DNA of 64,000 nt from Incurvaria masculella (Eukaryota > Arthropoda > Insecta > Lepidoptera > Incurvariidae): positions 10,248,001-10,312,000 of the forward strand of contig OX335649.1 of the NCBI GenBank assembly GCA_946894095.1, given 5' to 3'. This document shows positions 10,909 through 21,803 of this stretch, piece after piece. Within the stretch, counting starts at the first letter, position 1; every line of letters starts with the position of its first letter. Under the pieces are notes generated by a model. That model made no database searches. It had not been told where the DNA came from and worked only from the letters and a program-made list of their open reading frames with translations. The position numbers and the translations under genes were made by a program.

Positions 10909-12170
10909 GTGAATACGACTCGGTTCGAACACGTAGGCGTATAAAAACTTAATTTTTTTAGTTAAAAATCAATTTTATCATGAAAATATAGATACTTTTG
11001 ATTATTGCTCTTAATTTTCACGATATAGGTCTGATTATAATCTTATCTCCAAAGTACGCTTCAGTTTTATGGGCAAACTTGAAACGCGGATTATGACCGT
11101 ACTGAATCGCAGTGTGTATGGTTATTCCGGTGTCATTCCGCGTACTAAATTTTGACAGTTCACTCTGAATACGACTGTAAATGCTTTGGAACCATTTCAA
11201 TGCCAATAATAGACTTATATTTAATATGTAAAACGTATTTTTACATATATTGTCTACTAAAGTAAAAAATGTGATTGCTCTTAAAATACAATTGCCAAAC
11301 TATGAAATTAAGCACAAGTATAATTAAATAAATAAAACATGATCGGGCCCAGCTTCAAATACCACACACAGACAAATGTTCGCACACCATACAAATCCGG
11401 CACGGAGAGTAAGCGCTGCAAGATACGGATGATTGCCAATAATGTTATTAATATTAAAATGTAAGCTCCAATTGTCATTCAGTAATTATCACGTTTTGTT
11501 TTTCCTTTAACGTCTTGAGACGCTGCGAATATTGCGAATACACACGAAATAAACACAATTTATTATCGAACACGTACGTTGCTTTCGTGAAATTCTGAGT
11601 CTGAATTCAAATTTGTCGAACTTTTCTTTCGCCTTCAGACTTCTATATTTATGTAAAACGCTCTCTTATGTACACAATACACTGAACACAAATACATATG
11701 TAGCAGTTCACGCCCAGCAGCTGGCGTGCGGTGACTACTGATCTTGCTACTTTTCAATTCGGCTCTTCATCCATACATACATTTTCCGTGCCTTGTTGCA
11801 AAAACTTCTTGTATCAAAAATCAATTGAGCAGTTTTTCGCTAGTTGACACACTGGTATTCGTTAATTTCTCAGAAAGTGCAGGTTTAATTTACATATATA
11901 GCTTCAGGTAGGTTCGCACAAACTTTGCTCGGTAGAAAAAAATCGCCAAAATAGCGTTGACTCAAGAGAGTCATATTATAATTTCACATTTCTTATTAAC
12001 TTTCCCCTCGACAGCAATTTCAGCTTTATAAGCTAAGTGTTTTCTGGAAATGTTACGAAGAACTGACAGCAAACTAGCGTAGTGCTAAGCATTTTTGGCA
12101 AATAAGAAGATAATATTTCGTTGGACGGGAAATATAAGTTCACAAAACTGTATTAGGCATGCAAAGTTCA
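10909..12170. other. No gene recognised
   Basis: AT-rich intron-like DNA. No splice-bounded coding segment, RNA gene or repeat that I can support. Confidence 0.4.
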
Positions 12171-12380
12171 GCAGGCCTATTCCTGGAATTCCGTAATCAG
12201 GAATCAGGAATCCTTAGTCTAGAAAACCGCTATCAGAGCGGTTTTCATTGCGATTTTGTTGGATGGAAAACCTTGATTAAGCTCCGCCATCTTTTCGTCA
12301 AGAACGTCGCTTTGAAAACAGCTATAAAAGCCGTTTTCGATCTCTGATTTCTGATCACGGAATTCCAGGAATAGGCCTGC
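12171..12380. mobile_element. MITE-210, intact copy
   Basis: Perfect 24-bp terminal inverted repeats: 12171-12194 (GCAGGCCTATTCCTGGAATT...) and 12357-12380. The interior also folds, with CCGCTATCAGAGCGG near 12227 and AAAACAGCTATAAAAGCCG near 12313. Related copies lie at 33191-33423 and 50062-50267, and a split copy at 61646/62405. Non-autonomous. Confidence 0.85.
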
Positions 12381-12907
12381 AGCTTAGCATCAGCTGCTTT
12401 GGGAACTTGCGGCCGATGCGTCAACGTAATGGTGTCGTAGTATGACAAAATAGGTAATAGTGTAGTATTCTTATGTCTGGAGTTTCGTCCCAACTAGATT
12501 TTTTCTGTGCGATACTATACACGAATCTTATGAAACATTATCAGTCCTGCATCCGTTCACACTTTCGAGGTTTTTCTCGCACTAAAACTAAACAAATTAG
12601 CAACTCCATAAATACTTTCTTTTTCGTAACAGGTAACAGTACCTATATTTTTGCTTCAAATTGACCAAATATTCAATGGTTGTTAGTACTTGGACCATAA
12701 TTCCACAATAAGATCTAGAATTAATGCGACTGTGCACTCGTTAAAGTCCAACGAAAAACGGAATGTTTTCCTCGACTTCTCACATATTATGTAATTTAGC
12801 GTAATATAATAAATGTATAACTAACTAAACCGCATCAACATTTGGTAAGTGGTTCTCAAGTTATAAGTAGACGGATAGACGCCTGACGTTGACTTCATAA
12901 GAGTTAG
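12381..12907. other. No gene recognised
   Basis: Short open frames only; nothing I can support. Confidence 0.4.
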
Positions 12908-13195
12908 CTTGGTTTTCACCGAGTGCTTATTTATTTTAATTAGCCCTTAAATTGCCTTTATTACTTAAGTGCTGATTATCTTGTACTGGTATCGGTTGCA
13001 TGATGGTATGAAAAGATAGTCAGCACTCGGAGGAAGAGACCTTAGGATATTTTATACCATGTGCTGATTTGCTTAATCGGCACACATAAGCATTGACTGA
13101 GGGCCTTTCTTACCTTCTTACAATCAATGCCAATACAAGATAATCAGCACTTTAGTAATAAGACCCTTCGATTAATATAAACCAGCAGCGGGTGG
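12908..13195. repeat. MITE-like repeat with AGTGCTGATTATCTTGTACTG segments
   Basis: Contains inverted blocks: a start TTGGTTTTCACCGAGTGCT, an internal TAAGTGCTGATTATCTTGTA near 12977, and the opposite-sense ACAAGATAATCAGCACTT near 13136. The same blocks, with GGGCCTTTCTTA, recur at 19957-20115 and in part at 5520-5580. Confidence 0.6.
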
Positions 13196-14245
13196 AAACG
13201 GAGCGTAGATATTATTTTTCAAATATAAAATTAAATTAAAAGAAAACTTGATGTCATAAAAAATATATTTCGGCGCAACATAATGTATCTGCGCAATAAA
13301 ATCCAAAGCAAAGAACATCCCCTATAATACCCACGTTCCGAAATTAAAAACGTGACTCTGTGAAGAGCCTATACACGCGGCTATTTCGAGTGATGAATAG
13401 CAATTTGTTTGTCCAGCGAGGAGAGCGTAAGCGGGGACGCGACTTGCGCTCTGCAGATTGCCAGAAATACGGCACGTCGCAGCGGTTTGTTCGGGTTGTA
13501 TGGCGCGATCATTTTGCCGCCTCCGTGGAACATTCGCAAATGTTCCGGAATTAATCGTCATTCCATTAATCAAAATGTCGCAGTACTTTTTTTTCAAGAA
13601 TCAATGCTGCTATTATCCTTGCCTTGTTTAGTAACTAAAGTAATAAATACAACTACCATTGGAGATATATATATTTATTTGATGAATGTGAAAGGAAACC
13701 TTATTTCTGTTGTTATTTTTAATATGATATCGTATCATTTAATTTATTTTCTTTGTTACAAACAAAGAAAATAAATTTAATTTAATTTACTTTTAGGTAA
13801 AGAACCTCATAAATTTAATTTGTAACAATTATAATATAGGACCTGGAAATGTTGCAAAAGTAGGCAAAACCGAACTTTTTTAAACCAAAATGTTGTCATC
13901 AGTCATTTGTTGTATTATAATGAATACAAATTGAAAATATATATAAACCATCAAGGGACCGAAACTTCATAAAGGAACGCGATGGCCGTGCACAGCAGTC
14001 GACTTTTAACACTTTCCGGATAGTTTTCCGTCCCTACGATTCGATGGTTCGTCCCAAGAACTTCGATGTCGCCAAACTTGCAAGGACGCGATAAAAATAA
14101 ATGTTTTTCACTGGGGCGCGCGCGGCGAAAAGCATAAGTTATCGGCTGTTTGTTCGTTCGATTCTTATCTAAGTTTGGTGAGTCGAACGAGTGTCGGTCG
14201 ATTTAATTCTACCGTTTTACTTACATCAACTCAATGTATTCTCTA
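13196..14245. other. No gene recognised
   Basis: A moderately GC-rich patch at 13400-13560 has open frames on both strands but no clear splice sites or domain. Remainder AT-rich. Confidence 0.4.
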
Positions 14246-14757
14246 AAGGTGATCGCACATTTATCGGCACCGCATGCGCCGAACGCGGCCTACGCGCCCC
14301 TTTTCTTACTAGTTCTTCTTCGCTGGTATTGCTGAACTGGCTAATGATAAAATATGACAAATCCGAGTGCAGTGCACTGTCTATGGATGATGGATAAACA
14401 TCTTAACCTGAAACTGTAAATGTTTTTGCCGCAACTCTATTTAAGTCGTGGCTCAAAGTCACTTTTTGTAATATTTTTTGTGTTCTGTGTACAAAAAAAC
14501 TTTGTATGGATCGGAACAATCTGAACACATTCGTTTGCGAGTGATAGAAAGTGGCGAACTGATAGAAATGTCATTGCGTTATTATAAACAATGAACATGC
14601 CGACACATACAGCTTATCATGGGTATTTTGCATTACATTACTGCAAAAGTTGTTGGCAACACTAAACATTTGCGTACGGTGCGCGCGGCACGGTGCGGAT
14701 CTGCGAGGTTATCAGATAAAGCAGCGCGTGCGGTGCTGATAAATGTGCGATCACCTT
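14246..14757. mobile_element. 512-bp TIR element built of fragments of other repeats
   Basis: 34-bp terminal inverted repeats with two mismatches: 14246-14279 (AAGGTGATCGCACATTTATC...) and 14724-14757. Inside, 14348-14398 is one arm of the foldback at 491-670, and 14399-14525 matches the inner foldback arm and outer terminal repeat of the nest at 59286-60237. No transposase. Probably a non-autonomous DNA transposon. Confidence 0.75.
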
Positions 14758-15322
14758 AAGAGGGACCACAACACTTTAATTCAAATGAATGTGCGTGGAA
14801 AGCGTGCTAATGGAGAGGAAACGGGAAGAAAGCGGAATTTCCTCAACGAGTAATCCAGGCCTGTCCAACCAACACACTTCTTCGACGACCTCACGAATCC
14901 ACCTAATCTCTTTACAAAGAGGAGCTTAATGCACAAACCGAGTGGATAGTTCATTGTCCCCTGCAAGACTAAGCCAATCCCCATTCCCCTAGCATTTCCT
15001 TGTTATGCTTACACAAAAAGGATTAAATGTGTACTCGATTTATATTACCTTATACTTGCTGGCTGAATAATCCTTACATTAAAACTTTATGAACGTAGCA
15101 TGATTTTAAATTTTAATCCTAAAAGAAATCTCTTTTGGAGTACCCCCACCTGACCATATTCCTTACCCTTCATAATTATTTCGTAAAAACGTTTTTAAAG
15201 AACTGGGGATGACGATAAATGTTACTATTCACAATAGTGTTCGATTTTACAATAAATTAACTAACAAGGTGAGAAATTTGCCCCTTTGCCCTGAAAAATA
15301 TGACAAATATTTGCTCAATTAT
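14758..15322. other. No gene recognised
   Basis: No coding, RNA or repeat feature that I can support. Confidence 0.4.
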
Positions 15323-15635
15323 AAAAACCGGCCAAGTGCAAGTCGGATTCACACACGAAGGGTTCCGTACCATCGCACAAGATTTACAAAAAAAACACGT
15401 TTTTTGTATGGGGCCCTCCTTAAGTTATTATTATTTTGTAATGTTACTTTGACTGTTATTTGTTGTTATAGCGGCAAAATAAATACATAATCTGTGAAAA
15501 TTACAGCTTCCTACCTGTTACGGTTCATGAGATACAGCCCTTGTAACAGACGGACGGACGGACGGACGGACGGACGGACAGCGGAGGCTTAGTACTAGGG
15601 TTCCGTTTTCACCCTTTGGGTACGGAACCCTAAAA
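15323..15635 (+). repeat. L-A repeat, full-length
   Basis: Begins AAAACCGGCCAAGTGCAAGTC, contains TTATAGCGGCAAAATAAATAC and TTCATGAGATACAGCCC, then a (GACG)n microsatellite (about 15549-15580), and ends in the hairpin AGGGTTCCGT...ACGGAACCCT. Common non-autonomous interspersed repeat; class not determined. Confidence 0.85.
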
Positions 15636-16734
15636 AGTATATTATAATTAAAATTAGGCTCTCACGACAGTATATATTTTACGGAAAATGTATTATATCG
15701 GCTTGACAAAGTTTATCTGAATCAAACTTGAAAATATTTGTAATATAATTATTTGAAAGATGCTGTATACATACATATAATTAATCATGTATGTTTTCAG
15801 TATTCTTAATAATATTTACGCCGTTTGCATTCAGGGTTTTTTTTATTTTTTCTTTGCCTTACCACTTTTGTTTTTTGCGTTCTTTACTCGAACTTACACC
15901 CTAAATATACCCTATACTTAATTACCAACATAGAACCAATACACTAGGTACATGCATCGGCATAAACCGATTAGATTACCAACTTCACTTATTTTTATCC
16001 ACACTACCCACTGGTAATCAGTTTGGAAATCCAACGACTACGTGATTACCGGTATTAGTCTAGTCAGTAGAAATTCAGGCGCAGCAAGCCTTGGCGATAG
16101 CAACACGATATTAAATAAATATGCAATACAATATATTCAAAATGACTACCGTTAAATGACTAACGTGTCCGCCCAATGTACCTTACACTCGTACTTGTTG
16201 TTATTTCAGCTAGTTTCGGCCAAGCGTCAGAAACTCTCGCTTGTATTTTTATCCTTCAGTACGTATCTCACCCGATATATTGATATTTTCATTTCATCCC
16301 AACTGGAGGGCGAGGGAGCGCGAAATATCCATCCTTCAGCGCACGTCACATCGCCTGAAAAAATATTATCGAAAACTCGAGAGCGTGTGATGAATTTTGA
16401 ACTGACGGTTCATGAGCATAGAATATACTTACATATGTACATATTGGCATCTATATGGCAGGTTTGCATGTGCATTGCATTGGTTTTTCTCAATTATAAA
16501 CATAACTAAAATTATTGCACTTTTATTATCTAAGCTACAACGCTGTGTTTAAGAAACTAACGTCATTTGTTATGTATAATATTTGTTTTAAAGTACACAT
16601 CTCCTTAAATATAAAACCCTAAATTATCAAAAACCTACAAACGAACCTAAATATGCTATAATAACTAATTTTCGGTCAGATAAATCTACTTTCTGGGTAG
16701 AACCGTCATGTTTCGGAGTATATGCTTCGATTTT
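15636..16734. other. No gene recognised
   Basis: An open frame at 16156-16509 has no recognisable domain and ordinary AT-rich codon use; I treat it as chance. Confidence 0.4.
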
Positions 16735-17070
16735 ATGTATAAATATATTACATTATGAATATACTGCAAGGCTGGACCAGAACCAGCAAGCCATGTTATA
16801 CATAAAGTAGTTTTTTTATACGGATATTTCTTTAATTAATGTGTTCTTGATTCACGGTCGACTATACATGCATATCACATTCCTTGAAAAAAAGCGACAT
16901 ACTTGCTTTGTAAAAAAAGTACATTTACCTTTTCACTAAACACGAAAATATGCATATATAATGTGATATGTATAATCGACAAGGAATCGAAATAAAGGAC
17001 ACATTCAATTGTAGAGGAGCCCTGTAAAAAAACTACTTTATGAATATACTGCAAAGCTTGACTTGAATGT
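16735..17070. repeat. Rearranged copies of the 32571-32847 foldback family
   Basis: 16838-16886 carries the right arm (TTCACGGTCGACTATACATG) and 16960-17010 a left-arm-like segment (ATGTGATATGTATAATCGAC). The central blocks AATATACTGCAAGGCTGGACC (about 16756) and AATATACTGCAAAGCTTGAC (about 17043) are inverted relative to the 32-kb copy. Two partial elements back to back, or one rearranged copy. Confidence 0.6.
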
Positions 17071-17164
17071 TTGGATGTTCAATATTTGCAGTCAAAAACA
17101 ATATTGCTGAAAGTATATTCACGAAAAAAACGTTTTCTCACGAAGCAAATTCATCGCTTTTTTT

Positions 17165-17570
17165 CAACAAATACGATACGAATAGAATACGTTTAGAGTA
17201 CGCGCCAAGGCAGGTCGTACTTCACGAGCGAAGGAGGGCAATGCCCGGTAGCCTCAAGACGTCACAGCGGGCCATCTGAGGATTAGGAACAGCCACCTAC
17301 CTCAAGCAGCACCAGGTCCTACGCGTCGGATCCCGGGACAGTGTTTGGCGACACAGCACTTCGCCCAGACGGGGCGGGCGTACGAGAGCCCTACGAGAGC
17401 TCCACGGTGAAAGGTTGCGGGGACGCGGCGCGCATGCGTGCACCATGCTTGACAGCTAATAGCAGAGCGAGAGAGTCATAAGAAAAACTTCGGATGGAAT
17501 TGAATGCTCGTGAAGTGCAAACTACCCACCTAGGTCACCCATGCTATATCGGCGTGAACATATAATTTAA
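17165..17570 (+). repeat. L-B GC-rich repeat
   Basis: Matches 25290-25700 and 26230-26465 with moderate divergence: blocks TACGCGCCAAGGCAGGTCG, ACAGCCACCTACCTCAAGCA, CACAGCACTTCGCCCAGACG, GTGCACCATGCTTGACAGCT. Open frames exist on both strands but are not conserved. Unclassified. Confidence 0.7.
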
Positions 17571-18139
17571 AGCTTAAATCGAACTAGGAAGTACATCTTT
17601 TGCTGGCAGTGCGTTTCTTATTTTCATTAAGATTTTTACGATAGAAATGTTCCGTATTCGTAATAAATTTAGTAGTATGTATTAATATGTAATTCAATTT
17701 CCGAGCGATCATCCAAGCAAAATTAGCGTTTTTGTCAAATCCATATAATCTTTTGACCATCACTTTATATATTCTGCATAGTCTGTGTCACATATAATTT
17801 GACTCCGTGACAGCTGTCTAGTCTCGTCAGTCAGATTTTTTTGCGTAGCTGAATCACGTTTAGAAAACATACACAGTAGTACTCATGCACATGTTGATAC
17901 AAGGACCTACAAAGTACCATAGGGTGTAGACCGTGCCGTGAGTAGTGCAGTGAATACGTTGGGTGCTCGGATTTATTTATTTATTTATTTATTTGGGAAA
18001 TCAACAGCTTTTATAAACATAGCTTTTATCTTAGAGGCTTTTATACAATGACAAAAATGCAAAACATAAGCCGATTTTCTACACTTCGCAGACGACTTGC
18101 CAGTCAGTTCACTCCAGAGAACTTTTTTTAATGGAACTT
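17571..18139. other. No gene recognised
   Basis: AT-rich; a short (TTTA)n run at about 17972-17992. Confidence 0.4.
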
Positions 18140-18290
18140 GACGCAGATGGCTAATACCACACAACACATTTTATATTATTAGAACAATACACCACATTCC
18201 CGAAGGAAGTAGGTTCCATGCCAGGACCTTCCTTTTATGAGCATGGCTACACTGAATTGGTAGTTCACCTCGTACTACCCTTTTTAACTG
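18140..18290 (-). mobile_element. SINE-1, 3'-half fragment
   Basis: Contains ATGGCTAATACCACACAAC, CACATTCCCGAAGGAA and GCCAGGACCTTCCTTTTATG, the antisense 3' half of SINE-1 (compare 27615-28028). Confidence 0.7.
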
Positions 18291-18852
18291 CAACGCCTTG
18301 AATCGCGGTTACATAATGCAAAACGTTAGCAGGTTACTAGCTGCATTGTAAAGTTCAAAACTCTTCCAATAGTTATTTTGTAAAAAATCCCAAATCCGAT
18401 TCATCAGAAAAGTTAAGCAAGTATACTCTGTTCGTACCATGTTTATCATATCTGACTACTTCTTAGGGGAAGCGACGCAATGGTACGTGTTTATCAAATC
18501 CAAAATGATGATTAAAAAAAATTAAGTTGCTAGATTATAGTTTAAGCACGAAAAAACGTGGAAGCAGGTCTTAAAAAAGATTGAGACGAAGCACCTCGAT
18601 GCGTGCTTGCGCTTATCTCGTAAAAGCTCTTAGAGGTGAGATTACAGGAGGAGAGATCGCCCCAAGCCGAGCGATATCTCACTAAGCCTCCACTCGTAGA
18701 CCACTTCAGCTAACCGAAAGTAACCGAATGTTTAAGTATTTTTTGAGTCATCAATGTTAATAATTTTGGATTCCTATATTCTGAAATCAAGACACTAAAA
18801 ACCCTGTAACATCATAACAACATAACAATCTTGGATTTTCATGGAACATCCG
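18291..18852. other. No gene recognised
   Basis: Nothing I can support. Confidence 0.4.
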
Positions 18853-19230
18853 GAACAATAAAAAAACGGGCAAGTGCGAGTTTGACTTATGCCACAAGGG
18901 TTCCATCCAGTGTGCAAACATATCGTCCATTACGGAAGTATTTTTTTGCAATAAAAATTAACACTTTTCGGATTTTTCAATCTTTGTTTTTAGCCAAACT
19001 TCATGATTCTAGGCCAGCGGTAAGAACTCTTTGATTTATTTGCGAGTGCCAAAATATGCGAAAGCATAAATGCCGTATTTTTCGATCGCGTTGACTTCTG
19101 ATATGAATTTTAACTTTTAACACCTCCACGCGTTTCCAATAAAAAGGGTCTTAACATGCAAACATCCGGGCTGCACAGCGATCAGATAATTCGGTTCCTT
19201 TTTTTCTTTTGTGAAATAGAACCCTAAAAA
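18853..19230 (+). repeat. L-A repeat, strongly degenerate
   Basis: Keeps the start (AACGGGCAAGTGCGAGTTTG, then AAGGGTTCCAT) and an end with TTCGGTTCCT...AGAACCCTAAAAA. The middle is unrecognisable. Confidence 0.5.
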
Positions 19231-19956
19231 TTAACTACATGATCCGAAGACGATGCTCAACTGTATAATATATATTTTTCTTTTTTTCTTTATTTTACCA
19301 AAAAGCATTTCACATACAGTTTGATTCATAACCCCCACACTAGGACTCCCTGTGTTGTGGGTACTCGAGTACTCCACATATTTCCATATAATCTCTACAT
19401 AAGTATTATTTGCGGATAATATCATTGGACTACCCATTTTTTCAGTCAACCATCTTTATGAAAACAGCGCTGTTAGTCCCGTCGCTTCGTTACGTCAATG
19501 TAAACAAAGTTCTGAAAGTTCCTTAGGCTTATTTGTTCATCTGCACAAACATTCTAACCAAACCTTCCGCAGTGTCGCCTCGTGAGGCAGAGGTGGGAAT
19601 GAAGAGTCACATTTAAGGCAGAAGCATACCTGTTCATTTAAATTTCAGTCAAGTTTATCATGATTGTCTATGGATGATGAATAAACAATAGTTTACACTG
19701 TCGGTAGCGCCAACCAGTCAGTTCGCTTACGAATTCGCTCACTCCTGATGTTGTCGAGTTCCAGAGCCACGTAAGAACTGCATTGGACCTAATTAAATTC
19801 AGTGTAACGCAAATTCGATGGTGCGCGTACCGAAGTCGTAATCAAGCTAAGAGCCATCAGATGATGTCCATCCTTACTGGCCGATTCCTTCCAATGTCTT
19901 TCCGTGCTTCGGTAATTACATCAGAAACCTTTAATCAGAAACACACAGAGACTTCA
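19231..19956. other. No gene recognised; one repeat arm
   Basis: 19666-19690 is a fragment of the 491-670 foldback arm (GTCTATGGATGATGAATAAAC). Otherwise nothing supported. Confidence 0.4.
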
Positions 19957-20115
19957 GCTAGGGCCTTTTCACCTACTGTTGATTAGCTTAATCACCACAT
20001 ATTAAGGGCCTTTCTTAGCAGCTTGCAATCAACAGCAGTACAAGATAATCATCACTTTTGTAATAAAGGCCCTTTAAGTTTCAATTAAAATAAATCTCCA
20101 GTGGGTGAAAACCAG
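19957..20115. repeat. MITE-like repeat related to 12908-13195
   Basis: Shares TTGATTAGCTTAATC, GGGCCTTTCTTA, CAGTACAAGATAATCA and GGGTGAAAACCAGAC with the 12.9-kb copy. Ends are inverted (GGGCCTTTTCACCTAC against GTGGGTGAAAACC). Confidence 0.6.
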
Positions 20116-20311
20116 ACTTACTGTTTCATTTTCCGTAATGCGGTGCCGCAATCGCGCGAATCTCTCCCGAAGAGAACACTGTTAACATTCGCCTCTCGGG
20201 AAAATGCAATTTAAACTTCGAGAGTTACATGCACTTTAAAATATACGTAGATATGTACACAAAGCGCCCATTTAAGGCTCTTACCATCTAATATAATGTT
20301 TTAATGTATGT

Positions 20312-20705
20312 TCAGTTACGAGCGGCTCGTAGCTCAGAGCGCAGGGCCTCACTTCTCTTCGTCTTGATCATGGGTTCAATGCCCTCCCCGTTCATGAACG
20401 ATTTTCCTTCTCTTTCTGAGTTGGATAAGAGCATTTCGTACAAACACGAGCTGTTCCACGGTTCGCAATTCATGGACAACTGAAGGTTGTACATGAATGA
20501 CAACGAAATTGGATGAAAATATTATCAAGGCGGCAATGAAAAATTGTCCGTATTTTTTATGCAGTTCAGTGTAGCCTTTCTAATAATGAAGGGAACATTC
20601 CGGCATGGCACCTAATTCTCCCGAGAATTCGGTATGTTGGACCAAATATCATGGCATTAGATGAGGTATTAGCCATCCATTTCCAGTGAGACCAAAAGTA
20701 ATATG
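20312..20705 (+). mobile_element. SINE-1, diverged full-length copy
   Basis: tRNA-like head GAGCGGCTCGTAGCTCAGAG with B-box-like GGGTTCAATGCC near 20371, then the SINE-1 body (TTCTCTTTCTGAGTTGGATA, GCGGCAATGAAAAATTGTCC, TTAGCCATCCAT). Confidence 0.7.
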
Positions 20706-21137
20706 TTTACGTCTGTTTATTGTAGTTCAATAGATCCACGAATGTACGCCATTCTCTTATTACTTAAAACAGCAATATTAATGGTTTTATTTGTGTTACA
20801 CCCCTCATATTTAATATAATGTAAGTAAAGTCGGTGCAACTTTACATATCCATAAACTTCACTACCTCTCTTCATGATTTACTTAATGAGGACCGGCAGT
20901 AGAGGCCTTACCGTCGAGATAAATCTAGTCGGTGTACGTAAAAGTCAGCTCGGCTCGGATGCAGTCATTTTCTCTTTTATGATTCGTTCTTCGGCGCGCG
21001 TGATCTCGCAGCGAATCATCATTTGGACGCTTATAGCCCATTAGAACCGCCGCCGCTCCGTTGGCGGCGCGCGGGCCACACTGGCGGGCCCGCGTGAGCG
21101 GGGCGTTGCGCGAATTCAGTAACGCGACGACAAAATC
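20706..21137. other. No gene recognised; GC-rich patch
   Basis: 20990-21125 is GC- and CpG-rich with an open minus frame, but I see no domain or convincing splice sites. It could be an untranslated exon or promoter; unresolved. Confidence 0.3.
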
Positions 21138-21350
21138 AATTAAAAAGAAACCGGCTAAGTGCGAGTAGGACTCGCACACGAAGGGTTCTGTACCATCGTA
21201 TAGGATTTTACACAAAAAATATTTTTTTTGCATTTTGTATTACCCCTTTAATTTTCATTATTTTTCAATGTTGCATCATGAGATACAGCCCTATGACGGA
21301 CGGACGGACGGACAACGGAGGCTTAGTAATAGGGTTCTTTTGGCACCCTT
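21138..21350 (+). repeat. L-A repeat, internally deleted
   Basis: Has the start (ACCGGCTAAGTGCGAGTAGG), ATGAGATACAGCCCTATGAC, a short (GACG)n and AGGGTTCTTTTGGCACCCTT. The GCGGCAAAATAAA block is missing. Confidence 0.7.
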
Positions 21351-21507
21351 TGGTCACGTGCCAGGGTCCCGTCACTTCTGGACATGGAAGAAATTCGCCC
21401 CCGCCTGATGATTATTTTGCAATTTCATACAAAATTACTGCTTGAGCCATCTAGCTTTTTTTCCAAAGTGCGTCACACTTTTTTTTAAAAAAAGTAATTA
21501 ATAGCAT

Positions 21508-21770
21508 CTTCATACCTAACCAGCCAGTCAGCTAGTCAGCGTGTTTGCGTCCACTGCTAGAAATACGCCTCTCCAATTTTTCTCAAGTCCTCCCGGCCCT
21601 CAGCGGTACGGAACAACTGCTTTCCGCCGACGCGCTTGATGTCGTCGTCCCACCTGGCGGGTGGGTGGTCTTTCCACACTCCGTTTTCCTGCCCAGCGCC
21701 AGTGCAGGACACAGTTATTCCAACGGTCGCCATGTCTTCGACTGACATGACCAGCCCACTGCATTATTTG
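21508..21770 (-). mobile_element. RTE-type LINE 3'-terminal fragment
   Basis: Reading the minus strand gives MQWAGHVSRRHGDRW and, in another frame, TARWDDDIKRV-like and EDLRKIGEAYF segments, typical of the last residues of RTE-like endonuclease/reverse transcriptases, with a frameshift between. The 3' tail holds AGTCAGCTAGTCAGC, the counterpart of the GACT-repeat tail at 26021-26041. Confidence 0.7.
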
Positions 21771-21803
21771 CATACCAACATTACTATAAATAATAATAAT
21801 AAT

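Noticed and set aside
16156..16509. 117-codon ORF as a gene
   Set aside because: No domain, no supporting splice or promoter signals, AT-rich composition like the flanks.
21636..21803. N-terminal 56 codons of the LINE ORF
   Set aside because: Encoded by antisense RTE sequence and the TAA repeat (Asn run), not by the LINE.
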